A stretch of 64,000 nt of DNA from assembly GCA_006226375.1 (NCBI GenBank), contig SBHC01000042.1, positions 151,395 to 215,394 of the forward strand, read 5' to 3'. The DNA is from Deltaproteobacteria bacterium. GTDB lineage: Bacteria > Myxococcota_C > UBA6777. The notes below the pieces were generated by a model, which did no database searches, was not told the DNA's origin, and was given only the letters and a program-made list of their open reading frames with translations. The position numbers and the translations under genes are program-made. Positions 8,954-17,334 of this stretch are shown in pieces (position 1 is the stretch's first letter; the number at the start of each line of letters is the position of its first letter).

Positions 8954-9841
8954 TCACGGCACCCGAATCGGTTGGCGGGACATCCACTTTCGGAGCCAGG
9001 ATTGGTGAACTTTGGCTAACAGCCGATACTTGGATGCTTTGGCGACAGGTGAATCGTAGAGGTTCTCCCGTTTTACCCAGGCTTGTGGCTCGGCGTAGTT
9101 GGAGTGCCAAAAGGCGGCAAACTTCCCGTCGTACAGGACAAGTCCAACGTGGTCGTCCAGCCCCAAAATGTAGAGGCCTGGCCCCATTTTCTTCAGCGGC
9201 TTTTTGAGCGATGTGATCGGCTTTCGCGAAGTGATGAAGCGTTGGGAAGGTCGAGAGACAATCCGCGCCATGGTTCCTGCCGCTTGCTTGGCGAACTTGT
9301 AGATTCTCATGGGGCCACGTTTCTTGGAACGGTATAGAAAGTTTTGGGGGAACCGGAACCCAACACTTCGCAGCGCATGGACCACAAAGTAGCCACAAGC
9401 AATGCTTTTTTGGTGGGGCGCCGTGGCGGTGCCATAGAAATCCCACGAGGTGCCAATCCAAAGGGGCAAGGTTACCTGGTCCAACACGCGAACCATCTCT
9501 CGCTCCAGACTCTTCAACAGAACTCGACGGGTCCTATAACTTCGTGAACGTTGATACTTTCTCTTGTAGCATTGTTGGACGGTGCGAACCGAGGTTAAGA
9601 GCCGACGGTAGCTTCGGTTGATCCTTCGATGTCGAGAGGATAGCTTCGGTCTTGTGGTACTTATACTTGCTTGAACCAAGCGATTGCGGTAGGTCTTCAG
9701 TAGCACAAAGCCTTTTTTTCGTAACTGAGCTTCCCATGAGCAAGGTTTGACTCGGTTGGCAGAGGCTTCTGCTTGTTGATTTCGGAACGTTGTTGACATG
9801 GTTAATCCGAGGAACAGAAGCATCAAGAGCATTCGCTGCAT
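8954..9841 (-). CDS. Secreted NlpC/P60-like protein of unknown function
   Basis: The ATG at 9841 is preferred because a signal peptide follows directly (MQRMLLMLLFLGL..., cleavage near the ASA of residues 27-29). The frame extends upstream without sense, and the ribosome site GAGAAA is weak. The 295-residue product is strongly basic. Its C-terminal half has ACGYF followed by a hydrophobic helix and later DDHVGLVLYDGKFAAFWHSN, which suggests the Cys, then His-x-G, of an NlpC/P60- or CHAP-like papain-fold hydrolase. That assignment rests on motif spacing only. The residues could instead belong to an uncharacterised fold. Confidence 0.55.
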   Translation of the reverse strand: MQRMLLMLLFLGLTMSTTFRNQQAEASANRVKPCSWEAQLRKKGFVLLKTYRNRLVQASISTTRPKLSSRHRRINRSYRRLLTSVRTVQQCYKRKYQRSRSYRTRRVLLKSLEREMVRVLDQVTLPLWIGTSWDFYGTATAPHQKSIACGYFVVHALRSVGFRFPQNFLYRSKKRGPMRIYKFAKQAAGTMARIVSRPSQRFITSRKPITSLKKPLKKMGPGLYILGLDDHVGLVLYDGKFAAFWHSNYAEPQAWVKRENLYDSPVAKASKYRLLAKVHQSWLRKWMSRQPIRVP

Positions 9842-9971
9842 ATCTTTTTCTCGTTGCGTTTCAGGTGACAGGAAATTGGTTTCATTCTCTCCCGGGGTGA
9901 ATCCATTACGCCTGGGCTTGGCTCTTGATTGCAACGTTGTTTTCTTTTGATTGTTGTGATGAGGTGTTGGG

Positions 9972-10604
9972 ATGACAAGTCCTTCAGGTGATAGCCCGTA
10001 CCGAACTTTTCTTGTGCCTGCCATCTTGCTGCTTGTGGGAGTGGCTTGGGTGAGCCTCTCTCCAGCGGAAGAGGTCTTGGGGCAAGGGATCAAGATTGTG
10101 TATGTCCATGTGGCGTGCATTTGGGTGGGGCTGTTTGGCTTTGTCGGGTGGGCGCTGCTGGGTTGGACGTCGGCTCTCTCGGAGCGGCTATCCCGCCGAT
10201 GGCATCCTTGGGTTCGTGCGCTGGGCTGGATGGCAGTCGTGTGGTTTGGCCTGGGGGTTGGGACCAGTATGATCGCCGCCAAAATCAACTGGGGTGCCAT
10301 TTATTGGGCGGAACCTCGGATGAAGACGGCCATCTTTTGTTGGATGGCTGCTCTGGCCATTCACACGGTCAATCTGTGGGTTCCATCCCCTCGTATCGAA
10401 GCGGCTCTTTCCGGGGTTCCTGCGTTAATGGTCGTGTTCTTGCTGTGGATCACTCCTCTTGTCCTCCACCCGCGACAACCGTTTATGGGGAAAGACACCA
10501 CACCGTTCTTTCTCGCCTTCCTGGGTACCTTTGCGATTGCGTTGGCTCTGGCTGTTTGGACGACGATTTGGTTGGCTCGTCGAAAGAGGGCTGATGCCTC
10601 CTAA
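9972..10604 (+). CDS. CcmC/CcsA-like cytochrome c assembly membrane protein
   Basis: The 210-residue product has about six hydrophobic segments. VLGQGIKIVYVHVACIWVG matches the start of CcmC, where a conserved His follows the first segment, and WGAIYWAEPRMKTAI corresponds to the tryptophan-rich WWD-type region and its following basic segment. CcmC handles haem for cytochrome c maturation in the periplasm. The WWD-type motif is reduced here, so haem handling may be altered. No other ccm genes are nearby, although a di-haem cytochrome is encoded at 17.3 kb. GAGG lies 8 bases before the ATG. The stop overlaps the stop of the convergent fetB-like gene by three bases. Confidence 0.7.
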   Translation: MTSPSGDSPYRTFLVPAILLLVGVAWVSLSPAEEVLGQGIKIVYVHVACIWVGLFGFVGWALLGWTSALSERLSRRWHPWVRALGWMAVVWFGLGVGTSMIAAKINWGAIYWAEPRMKTAIFCWMAALAIHTVNLWVPSPRIEAALSGVPALMVVFLLWITPLVLHPRQPFMGKDTTPFFLAFLGTFAIALALAVWTTIWLARRKRADAS

Positions 10605-11392
10605 GACGGTGTCTTGTTGAGGTGGAGTTGAGCGGACGGTGTAAAGAAGTGTTGGCGGGCAAGAAGGCCGCAGGTAAGGGCGCTTAAGGTTCCTGACGCA
10701 AGAATCATCGCGACAATCACAAATTGGTACAGGGCGGCTTGCATCGGGTGAACGCCAGCCAGCAGCATCCCTGTCATCATCCCTGGAATCCATACGATTC
10801 CCAAGGACCTCATTGAGTCCATGCGAGGTATCAGGCTGGCTCTTACGGCGTCACGAAGGTGGGGTTGTATCGCAACCTCTGGTGTGGCTCCCAAGGATAA
10901 AGCTGCTTCGATCTGCCCTCGCTGGTGGGTCACATCCGCTTGCAGACGCTCCATCACCAAGCCCACCGTCGTCATGCTGTTCGCAATTAACATGCTTCCG
11001 ATAGGAATGACAGCTGTCAGGCGGGCTTCCATCACTCCCAGACCTGTCATCAACGCAATGACACTCAAAGAGCCCAGGGCAATGCTCATCGCCAGGGTCT
11101 TTTGGGCTCCTTGCAATCCCGACGCTCGCTTCTGCGCCAAGCTGGAAGCAAACCCAACCATGACCACAAACACAGGAAGAGACAGCCACAGCGTTCTTTG
11201 AAGCACCATCAGTAGCACGGAGCCAACCAACGTGATTTGAAGCAGCCCACGCAACGAGGCTTGTAGGCCTTCTCGAAACACCGGAACATGGGCTCGATAC
11301 GCTACACCCAGCACGGCCAGGACAAGCCCGAGAGACACTGCAGCCTGAAGGACTCGCAAGGTCCAGGGGTCAAGTGAGAGTTGAGAAAGCAT
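10601..11392 (-). CDS. fetB: FetB-type ABC transporter permease (UPF0014)
   Basis: The 263-residue polytopic membrane protein matches the UPF0014/YbbM family. Typical stretches are IPIGSMLIANSMTTVGL, the ALSLGAT segment and the RSLGIVWIPGMMTGMLLAG segment. In E. coli FetAB is linked to iron export and resistance to oxidative stress. The ATG at 11392 has GGAGGAGG close upstream and lies inside the end of the ATPase gene, a 23-bp overlap indicating translational coupling. The substrate in this organism is inferred from the family only. Confidence 0.85.
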   Translation of the reverse strand: MLSQLSLDPWTLRVLQAAVSLGLVLAVLGVAYRAHVPVFREGLQASLRGLLQITLVGSVLLMVLQRTLWLSLPVFVVMVGFASSLAQKRASGLQGAQKTLAMSIALGSLSVIALMTGLGVMEARLTAVIPIGSMLIANSMTTVGLVMERLQADVTHQRGQIEAALSLGATPEVAIQPHLRDAVRASLIPRMDSMRSLGIVWIPGMMTGMLLAGVHPMQAALYQFVIVAMILASGTLSALTCGLLARQHFFTPSAQLHLNKTPS

Positions 11393-12077
11393 CCAGCACC
11401 TCCTCCATGGGTCCTTGTTTCACAAGGTTTCCGTTGTGCAAAAGCCAGGCTCTATCGGCAATTCGTCTTGCCTGTTCCAGGTCGTGTGTGACCCATAGCG
11501 CGCAGTGTTGCTTTTGTTTCACCCATTGCCTGACGGTTTCTTCGATGCGAAGCCGGGTGGCTTCATCGAGGGCAGAGGTCGGTTCGTCCAGGAGCAACAC
11601 ATCAGGCTGGTTGGCCAGAGTGCGCGCCAAAGACACCCGTTGCGCCTCTCCACCAGACAAGGTTTCTACGGAAGCTTCGGGCTTTCCAGCAAACGAGACT
11701 TGGTCCAGCAAGTTTTGGATGTCTTTCTTGGAGAGAACTCGACCTTGCTGGGTTGGACCAAATTGAAGGTTGCTTTCCACCGTACCAGGGAACAGATGGG
11801 GTTGCTGCATGACCAGTCCAACGCGTTGTCGTAACACCTGAGGAGCCAGGGTGAAGACATCCGTGTTGTGAAGTCGCAAGGTCCCACCACTGGGTTCCGC
11901 AAGCCTGTTCACCAATCGCAAAAGGGATGACTTTCCTGAACCACTGGGCCCAAGGACGGCGACCACTTCGTTGGCAGACACGCGCGCAGAAAAGGGATGG
12001 ACCAAAACAGTGTCTTGAACAACGCAAGACACCTGTTCCAGGGCAAGAACTACGTCTGGCTGGGTTGGGGTACTCAA
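11370..12077 (-). CDS. fetA: FetA-type ABC transporter ATP-binding protein
   Basis: The 235-residue product carries a complete ABC ATPase set: Walker A GPSGSGKS (43-50), signature LSGGE (140-144), Walker B VLLLDEP (160-166) and H-loop His198. It overlaps the fetB-like permease by 23 bp, which makes the pairing firm. The start is a TTG at 12077 with AGGA 8 bases upstream; no in-frame ATG is better placed. The product would sit on the cytoplasmic face of the membrane as a dimer and power metal export. Confidence 0.85.
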   Translation of the reverse strand: MSTPTQPDVVLALEQVSCVVQDTVLVHPFSARVSANEVVAVLGPSGSGKSSLLRLVNRLAEPSGGTLRLHNTDVFTLAPQVLRQRVGLVMQQPHLFPGTVESNLQFGPTQQGRVLSKKDIQNLLDQVSFAGKPEASVETLSGGEAQRVSLARTLANQPDVLLLDEPTSALDEATRLRIEETVRQWVKQKQHCALWVTHDLEQARRIADRAWLLHNGNLVKQGPMEEVLDAFSTLT

Positions 12078-12132
12078 TGTAGGGTTCCTGGATGCTCAGG
12101 GAGAGTCGGTGGAAGAAGGGAGGGGCTGAGGA

Positions 12133-13806
12133 TTATTCCCAGATGAGGGGCTGTTTGGCGTCGTACCAACCGTCGAGGCTGGGACCGTAGGTGTCGTCGA
12201 TGACGTTGCGCTTGAGCTTCATCGTTGGGGTGAGGAACCCGTTGTCGATGTCCCAAACGTCTTTGGCGACCACAAAGAACTGCATGTGCTCGTGGTGTTC
12301 GACGGCATCGTTCACGGATTTCAGCAAGCTCTTCAGCGCGCCTTCGACTTCGTCTTTCACGCCTGCTTCGTTGATGCGATTGCGGTAGTCTTCAGCCAAC
12401 TGGAGAACAGCGTAAGCGCTGGGGTAACCGGAACCAGAAACGCAGCTTTGCTCGACGTAGGGGCTGGCGTTGATCAGGTTTTCGATGGGCGCGGGAGCCA
12501 CATACTTACCTTTGCTGGTTTTGAACAACTCTTTGACCCGACCGGTGATTCGGAGGCGGCCTTGCTCGTCGATTTCACCGCGGTCTCCTGTTTTCAGGTA
12601 ACCATCTTCGGTGAAGGAGTCTTTGGTGGCGTCTTCCATTTTGTAGTAGCCCAACATGGTCGCAGGACTCTTGACCAAGATCTCGCCTTGCTCGCTGATC
12701 TTGGTGTCTACACCCTCACAGGAGTGACCCACGTAGCCGACACGAGTTTGGCCGGGGCGGGAAATGTGGGAGTAGGCGAAGTTCTCGGACATTCCGTAAC
12801 CTTCAAGAAGCTCAAGGCCGAGGTCGCGGTACCACTGGATGAGTTCGGGTGGAATGGGAGCCGAGCCACTACCTGCGTAGCGAGCTTGATCCAAGCCCAG
12901 TCCAGCGAGGACTTTCTTCTTGATAATCTTCCCAAGGATGGGGATTTTGATCAGGAAACTGAGCTTTTTGGGCGGCATCTTCTTGAACACTCCCTGCTGG
13001 AATTTCAGCCAGAGACGTGGCACGGAGATGAAGAAGGTGGGGCGCGCGCGGTTCAAGTCCTGGACGAAGGAGTTCAAGGACTCTGCGAAGAACACGTGGA
13101 AGCCGAAGTACAACGAGCCCGTTTCAACAATCCAACGCTCGAACACGTGAGCCAGCGGAAGGTAAGACAACATACGATCCTTGTCGTCGATGTCGAAGAT
13201 CTTCACGATGCCTTCTCCAGCAGCACACATGGTGGTGAAGGAGTGCATGACGCCTTTGGGACGACCGGTGGAGCCCGAGGTGTAAACCAAGATAGCGAGG
13301 TTGTCCATGTCCGGCTGGGGGTTGTCGGCGATGGGTTCGTGCTTGGCGATGATGTCATCCCACTTCTCGAAGTCGTTGGGCGGGCTGATGTGGTCTGGGA
13401 ATGAGATCTTCGGCATATCCGCAGGGATAGCGTTTTTCATGTCAGCCCAAGGTCCTTTGTCGAGCTTGCCCACAAAGACCAACTGGGATTCGCTGTGCTC
13501 CAAGGTGTACGCAACGGTGTCTGCGTTGAGAGTCGGGTACAAGGCGACTGACACGTGACCGGCCATCCAAATCGCCAGGTCTGTGATGATGAAGTGGGTG
13601 CAGTTCTTGGAGATCATGGCAATTCGACTGCCAGGCTCCAGATCCAAGGAGCGGAGGTAAGCAGCCATACGGCGCGCCTCGTCCATGGTTTGCTTCCAGG
13701 TGTAGTCCTTGGTTTTCCCACCGTCATACGGTTGGGTCATGTACACTTTATCGGGGTGATTGGCTTCCCAATCATACACTCTACTGAGCAGCATATTCTG
13801 GCCCAT
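12133..13806 (-). CDS. Long-chain fatty-acid-CoA ligase (AMP-forming)
   Basis: The ATG at 13806 has AAGGAG 8 bases upstream and gives 557 residues; the frame runs on upstream without a ribosome site. The adenylate-forming signature is complete: phosphate loop TSGSTGRPKG (176-185), GYGMSE (336-341), TGDRGE (406-411) and hinge/catalytic region GRVKELFKTSKGK (422-434). The fatty-acid gate region and the C-terminal lid resemble FadD/FAA-type synthetases. The enzyme activates fatty acids to acyl-CoA in the cytoplasm. It is divergent from an SDR oxidoreductase with a palindromic site between them, so joint regulation by a lipid-responsive factor is possible. Confidence 0.9.
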   Translation of the reverse strand: MGQNMLLSRVYDWEANHPDKVYMTQPYDGGKTKDYTWKQTMDEARRMAAYLRSLDLEPGSRIAMISKNCTHFIITDLAIWMAGHVSVALYPTLNADTVAYTLEHSESQLVFVGKLDKGPWADMKNAIPADMPKISFPDHISPPNDFEKWDDIIAKHEPIADNPQPDMDNLAILVYTSGSTGRPKGVMHSFTTMCAAGEGIVKIFDIDDKDRMLSYLPLAHVFERWIVETGSLYFGFHVFFAESLNSFVQDLNRARPTFFISVPRLWLKFQQGVFKKMPPKKLSFLIKIPILGKIIKKKVLAGLGLDQARYAGSGSAPIPPELIQWYRDLGLELLEGYGMSENFAYSHISRPGQTRVGYVGHSCEGVDTKISEQGEILVKSPATMLGYYKMEDATKDSFTEDGYLKTGDRGEIDEQGRLRITGRVKELFKTSKGKYVAPAPIENLINASPYVEQSCVSGSGYPSAYAVLQLAEDYRNRINEAGVKDEVEGALKSLLKSVNDAVEHHEHMQFFVVAKDVWDIDNGFLTPTMKLKRNVIDDTYGPSLDGWYDAKQPLIWE

Positions 13807-13883
13807 TGAAGTCTCTCCTTGTCTATTGTCTACTATCTTGTTGAACCATGGGTGTCGGAAATGAGCAGACACCATATCAAAAT

Positions 13884-13899
13884 ATGCAACAAATTGCAT
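13884..13899. promoter_or_regulatory. 16-bp palindromic operator candidate
   Basis: ATGCAACAAATTGCAT is a perfect 6-bp inverted repeat around CAAA, lying in the 253-bp gap between the divergent acyl-CoA synthetase and SDR genes, 78 bp from the synthetase start. Its size fits a site for a dimeric TetR- or GntR-type regulator. No regulator gene is adjacent. Confidence 0.4.
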
Positions 13900-14059
13900 C
13901 TTTCATTTATGTGTTTTTCTTTGGAGATTCAAGGGGTGCCAGCAAACATCCGAGACCATCGGGCCTTTCTTGACAGCCTCTGCTGGATTTGTCAGTGTTC
14001 CTCCACTGCATTTTGCTGCATTCTTTCTGAAATCGATTCAATCGTGAGAGGGTATCCTG

Positions 14060-14821
14060 ATGGGACGCGTTCAAGACAAAGTTGCGATTATCACAGGTGG
14101 GGCATCCGGCTTGGGAAAAGCATCGGCCGAGCTGTTTGTGCAAGAAGGTGCCAAGGTTGTCCTTGGTGACAAAGACAAGCGAAGGGGCCGTAAGGTCGCA
14201 GAAGCTCTCGGTGATGCCGCCACGTTTGTGGAGATGGATGTTACCCAGCAAGACGATTGGGATGCGCTGTTCCAGCACACACTGGACACGCACGGAGCCC
14301 TCGACATCCTCGTCAATGGCGCAGGCTTAGGGGTCATGAAAAACATCGAGGAAGTCTCCCTGGAGGAGTGGCGCTTTGTCCACGCAGTCTGTTTGGACGG
14401 AACCTTTCTGGGCTGTCAGGGTGCTGTTCGTGTGATGAAGGAAAACGGCGGCGGCTCCATCATCAACTTGTCTTCGATTGCGGGCTTGCGAGGGGTCCCC
14501 GACCTTCCTGCCTATAGTTCCAGCAAAGCAGGTGTCAGGATGTTGAGCAAGTCTGTGGCGCTCCATTGTGCCCGTCACAAGTACAACATCCGCTGCAACT
14601 CGGTTCACCCCTCTTTCATTGACACACCCATGGTGGAGAAGATGGTGATGATGAGTCCCGACCCCGACAAAATGGAGAAGTTCGTTAACGGCCTCTCTCC
14701 CCTCGGGCGAATGGGACGCCCCGATGAAGTCGCAAACCTGGTTCTCTTCCTTGCTTCCGATGAGTCCTCTTTCATCAACGGTGAAGAGATTGTGATCGAC
14801 GGTGGCGTGACCGCTCGATAA
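14060..14821 (+). CDS. SDR-family NAD(P)-dependent oxidoreductase
   Basis: The 253-residue classical short-chain dehydrogenase has cofactor motif TGGASGLG (12-19), NGAG (86-89), catalytic Ser138/139, Tyr152 and Lys156 (YxxxK), and the C-terminal IDGG motif before the end. It resembles 3-alpha/20-beta-hydroxysteroid dehydrogenase and FabG-like enzymes. The substrate cannot be fixed from sequence. Divergence from an acyl-CoA synthetase suggests a hydroxyacyl or sterol-like substrate, which is inference. GAGAGGG precedes the ATG. Confidence 0.88.
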   Translation: MGRVQDKVAIITGGASGLGKASAELFVQEGAKVVLGDKDKRRGRKVAEALGDAATFVEMDVTQQDDWDALFQHTLDTHGALDILVNGAGLGVMKNIEEVSLEEWRFVHAVCLDGTFLGCQGAVRVMKENGGGSIINLSSIAGLRGVPDLPAYSSSKAGVRMLSKSVALHCARHKYNIRCNSVHPSFIDTPMVEKMVMMSPDPDKMEKFVNGLSPLGRMGRPDEVANLVLFLASDESSFINGEEIVIDGGVTAR

Positions 14822-14878
14822 GCCAGTCGCAAGGTCTCTACGGTTACATCGCTGCGATTTTCCCAACGGGGGTAGGAC

Positions 14879-16081
14879 ATGCTCTCTACAGTGTTGATGT
14901 ATCTCATTATCCCTGTCACCAGCGGTGTGATTGGTTGGGGCACCAACGTCTTGGCGATCAAGATGATGTTCAAGCCCATCGACTTTGTTGGCGTTCCTCC
15001 CTTCCTCGGTTGGCAAGGCATCATCCCCGCAAGAGCCAGCAAGATGGCTGCGATTTGTGTGGATCTGATGACCGCAAAGTTGCTGGACATCGAACAGGTC
15101 GTCCAGCGCATCGAGCCTGAGCGTGTGGGCGCTGAACTTCAGCCCCTCCTTGAGCAGATGACCCGAGAGATCCTCGATGATGTAATTCAAACCCATTATC
15201 CGAGGCTTTGGGACAATGTCCCACTGCGAGTGAAGGAACAAACCTACGCTCGGATTGAGAAAGAAATCCCCACAGTTGTTGAGAAAATCGTTCACGATAT
15301 CCACACCAACGTCCATGACCTTCTCGACGTTCGTTCGATGGTGATTGATGCGTTTGTGCAAAATCGTGAGCTGCTCAATGAGTTGTTCATGCGATGCGGT
15401 CACAAAGAGTTTGAGTTTGTCGGTCGTTCGGGGCTTTGGTTTGGTTTGTTGTTCGGGCTGCTCCAGATGGCAGTTTGGATTTTCTTTAAGCCTTGGTGGT
15501 TGCTTCCTCTTGCGGGCTTGCTCGTCGGGTATGCGACGAACTGGCTCGCGCTCAAGATGATCTTTGAACCCCAGGAACCCCAGAAAATAGGTCCTTGGTC
15601 CTGGCAGGGTTTGTTTCTCAAGCGTCAAGACGAGGTGGCGAAAGAGTACGCAGCCGTGTTTGCAGGTCAGGTCCTCAAGCCAGAGAACATCATGGCTAGT
15701 CTGCTCCGAGGGCCAGCGTCTGACCTCTTGTTTACCATTGTTCAGAAGCACCTCTCCGAAGCCGTTGACAGCGTTCCCGGTCGAAGTAAGACCCTTCTCA
15801 AGTGGGTCGTGGGCAACGAAAAGTACGAAACCATGAAAATGGCTGTCGTTAACCGAATTGTTGTGCAACTTCCTTCTTCCATCTCAACCTTGTACGAGTA
15901 CACCGAGGAAGCGCTCGACCTGGAAACGACTCTTCGGGATAACTTGCAGCAGCTGTCGTCTTCGGAGTTTGAGCAGATCCTTCGACCTATCTTTCAAGAG
16001 GACGAGTGGATTCTCATTCTGGTGGGTGCTGTCTTAGGTGCTTTGGCTGGGTTTGCTCAACTTGTTCTTGTCTTCTCCTAG
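14879..16081 (+). CDS. DUF445 family membrane protein
   Basis: The 400-residue protein has an N-terminal membrane helix with GWGTNVLAIKMMFKP, a long charged cytoplasmic or periplasmic segment, a central hydrophobic pair ending in GYATNWLALKMIFEP, and a final C-terminal helix. The repeated G-[WY]-x-T-N-x-L-A-[IL]-K-M-[MI]-F-[KE]-P motif is the hallmark of DUF445 (YheB-like) and shows an internal duplication. The function of the family is unknown; in Bacillus it is linked to spore membranes. It follows the SDR gene on the same strand with a 57-bp gap. Confidence 0.85.
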   Translation: MLSTVLMYLIIPVTSGVIGWGTNVLAIKMMFKPIDFVGVPPFLGWQGIIPARASKMAAICVDLMTAKLLDIEQVVQRIEPERVGAELQPLLEQMTREILDDVIQTHYPRLWDNVPLRVKEQTYARIEKEIPTVVEKIVHDIHTNVHDLLDVRSMVIDAFVQNRELLNELFMRCGHKEFEFVGRSGLWFGLLFGLLQMAVWIFFKPWWLLPLAGLLVGYATNWLALKMIFEPQEPQKIGPWSWQGLFLKRQDEVAKEYAAVFAGQVLKPENIMASLLRGPASDLLFTIVQKHLSEAVDSVPGRSKTLLKWVVGNEKYETMKMAVVNRIVVQLPSSISTLYEYTEEALDLETTLRDNLQQLSSSEFEQILRPIFQEDEWILILVGAVLGALAGFAQLVLVFS

Positions 16082-16134
16082 CTCAGTTGATTCGGGTTGT
16101 TCCTTGGGTCTGTTTTTGTTCTGGAGGTTCTTGG

Positions 16135-16554
16135 ATGATGCCACTTTCTCTTGATCCTGCTACCCAACGCTTGGTCCTGCGCATCAAGTCCAAGCACGAG
16201 GTGTTTTGGGCCGAACCTTCCGATGTGTTTGAAGAGGTGCTCTCCCTCTACAAGGGTTTTGAAAAGTGGGAGAAAGACAAGTTTGATCCGGTCAACCTGG
16301 ACAACATTCTCAAGGTGCAGAAAGAGCTGAGGTTGTGTGTCAATCATCCCAACCGAGGCATGGACTTTTGTGACCTCTCCGATGAGCCCGTTCAATCCGA
16401 CCCTTTCCAGCTGCTTCGTCAGGCTTCCGAAGAGCAAGTGGAGCTTTGGGAGTTCAACCCCTACCAACAAGAAACCCGGCGCGTTTATCCTTCCTCCGAG
16501 GAAGACCTGGAGTGGCTCTCCTCTCTGGAGGACTCTCTTTTTTCTGGTTCCTAA
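16135..16554 (+). CDS. Hypothetical protein
   Basis: The 139-residue soluble, acidic protein has no recognisable motif. The ATG at 16135 is chosen because GGAGG ends 7 bases upstream; the frame continues upstream through the end of the DUF445 gene, where it is a shadow. The gap to the DUF445 stop is 53 bp, so the two may share a transcript. The sequence is rich in Glu, Asp, Ser and aromatic residues, ends in a run of Glu/Asp/Ser, and may be a protein-interaction partner. Function unknown. Confidence 0.65.
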   Translation: MMPLSLDPATQRLVLRIKSKHEVFWAEPSDVFEEVLSLYKGFEKWEKDKFDPVNLDNILKVQKELRLCVNHPNRGMDFCDLSDEPVQSDPFQLLRQASEEQVELWEFNPYQQETRRVYPSSEEDLEWLSSLEDSLFSGS

Positions 16555-16656
16555 GATAAGATTGACAGTTCCATGGTAGGGATGCGCATCGTGGCATTTC
16601 ATAACGTTGATGGTATACTATGTCTTGGTGTTCAACACGGTATGGAGGTTTTTGCA

Positions 16657-17328
16657 GTGATTGTTCTTCGTGGTTTGTTTGTCATGATGTTTGTTTCGTT
16701 TGCGGCTTTGGGCGGATGTTCTGGACCTACAGGGTCTACGAACAACAACGCTGACGGTGGGGCAACTGCCGATCAAAGCGGTGGAACGCAATGCATTGGG
16801 GTGGACCCAAAAACAGAAGAAGCCTGGTCGCCAGAGAGTCCCAAAGAGTGTGAAGGCAAGCCCAATACATGCATCGGCGCGCCTATGCCAGACTGGAAGC
16901 TCAAGGACTTTCAACCCCAAAGTTGTGGGTTTGGACAAACTTACGGATTGCGCGCTTTTCGCGGCAAGGTCACGGTGCTTGTCTTGTTGGCGGCCTGGTG
17001 TGGCTTTTGTCAGGCGCAGTTAGAGAAGCTTGAGCGGATGCGCTTGGAGTTAGCAGCCAATGGCAAAGACGTTCATTTCTTGGTGGTCAACCAGGACAAC
17101 GCAGCCAACGACCAACAACAGTTTGTGAGCCGCTCTGGGATTCCTTTGTTCCAAGACACAACAGAGGCGCAGGTGTGGGCGAAGCAAGGCGGCGGCAAAG
17201 ATGACATGTTTATCTACAACTCCAAAGGCTATCTTGTGAAGTACTGGCCCTTCAACGGTGATGTGGATATCAATCTCTCGGGAGAGGGTTACAACAACCT
17301 CAAATCGGCCATCGAAAAAGCCGAGTAA
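16657..17328 (+). CDS. Thioredoxin-like (TlpA/AhpC-TSA type) lipoprotein
   Basis: A GTG at 16657 is preferred because GGAGG lies 8 bases upstream; an ATG at 16642 is the alternative with a poor ribosome site. The 223-residue product has a short signal peptide and lipobox LGGC (Cys21), then an Asn/Gly-rich linker. The thioredoxin fold has active site WCGFC (Cys115, Cys118) in the AAWCGFCQAQL context, similar to TlpA/ResA reductases. It should act at the periplasmic face as a thiol oxidoreductase. Extra cysteines (four upstream of the active site) may form structural disulfides. The gene ends 6 bp before the cytochrome-rhodanese gene, so the two are almost certainly co-transcribed. Confidence 0.82.
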   Translation: MIVLRGLFVMMFVSFAALGGCSGPTGSTNNNADGGATADQSGGTQCIGVDPKTEEAWSPESPKECEGKPNTCIGAPMPDWKLKDFQPQSCGFGQTYGLRAFRGKVTVLVLLAAWCGFCQAQLEKLERMRLELAANGKDVHFLVVNQDNAANDQQQFVSRSGIPLFQDTTEAQVWAKQGGGKDDMFIYNSKGYLVKYWPFNGDVDINLSGEGYNNLKSAIEKAE

Positions 17329-17334
17329 GTTCTT

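Noticed and set aside
12286..13404. 372-residue plus-strand frame opposite the acyl-CoA synthetase
   Set aside because: Antisense shadow; no motif and no ribosome site, while the opposite frame has a complete adenylate-forming signature.
14327..15868. 513-residue minus-strand frame opposite the DUF445 and SDR genes
   Set aside because: It is antisense to two well-supported genes, lacks a ribosome site and any recognisable motif, and is His/Asn/Leu-rich in the manner of a codon-bias shadow.
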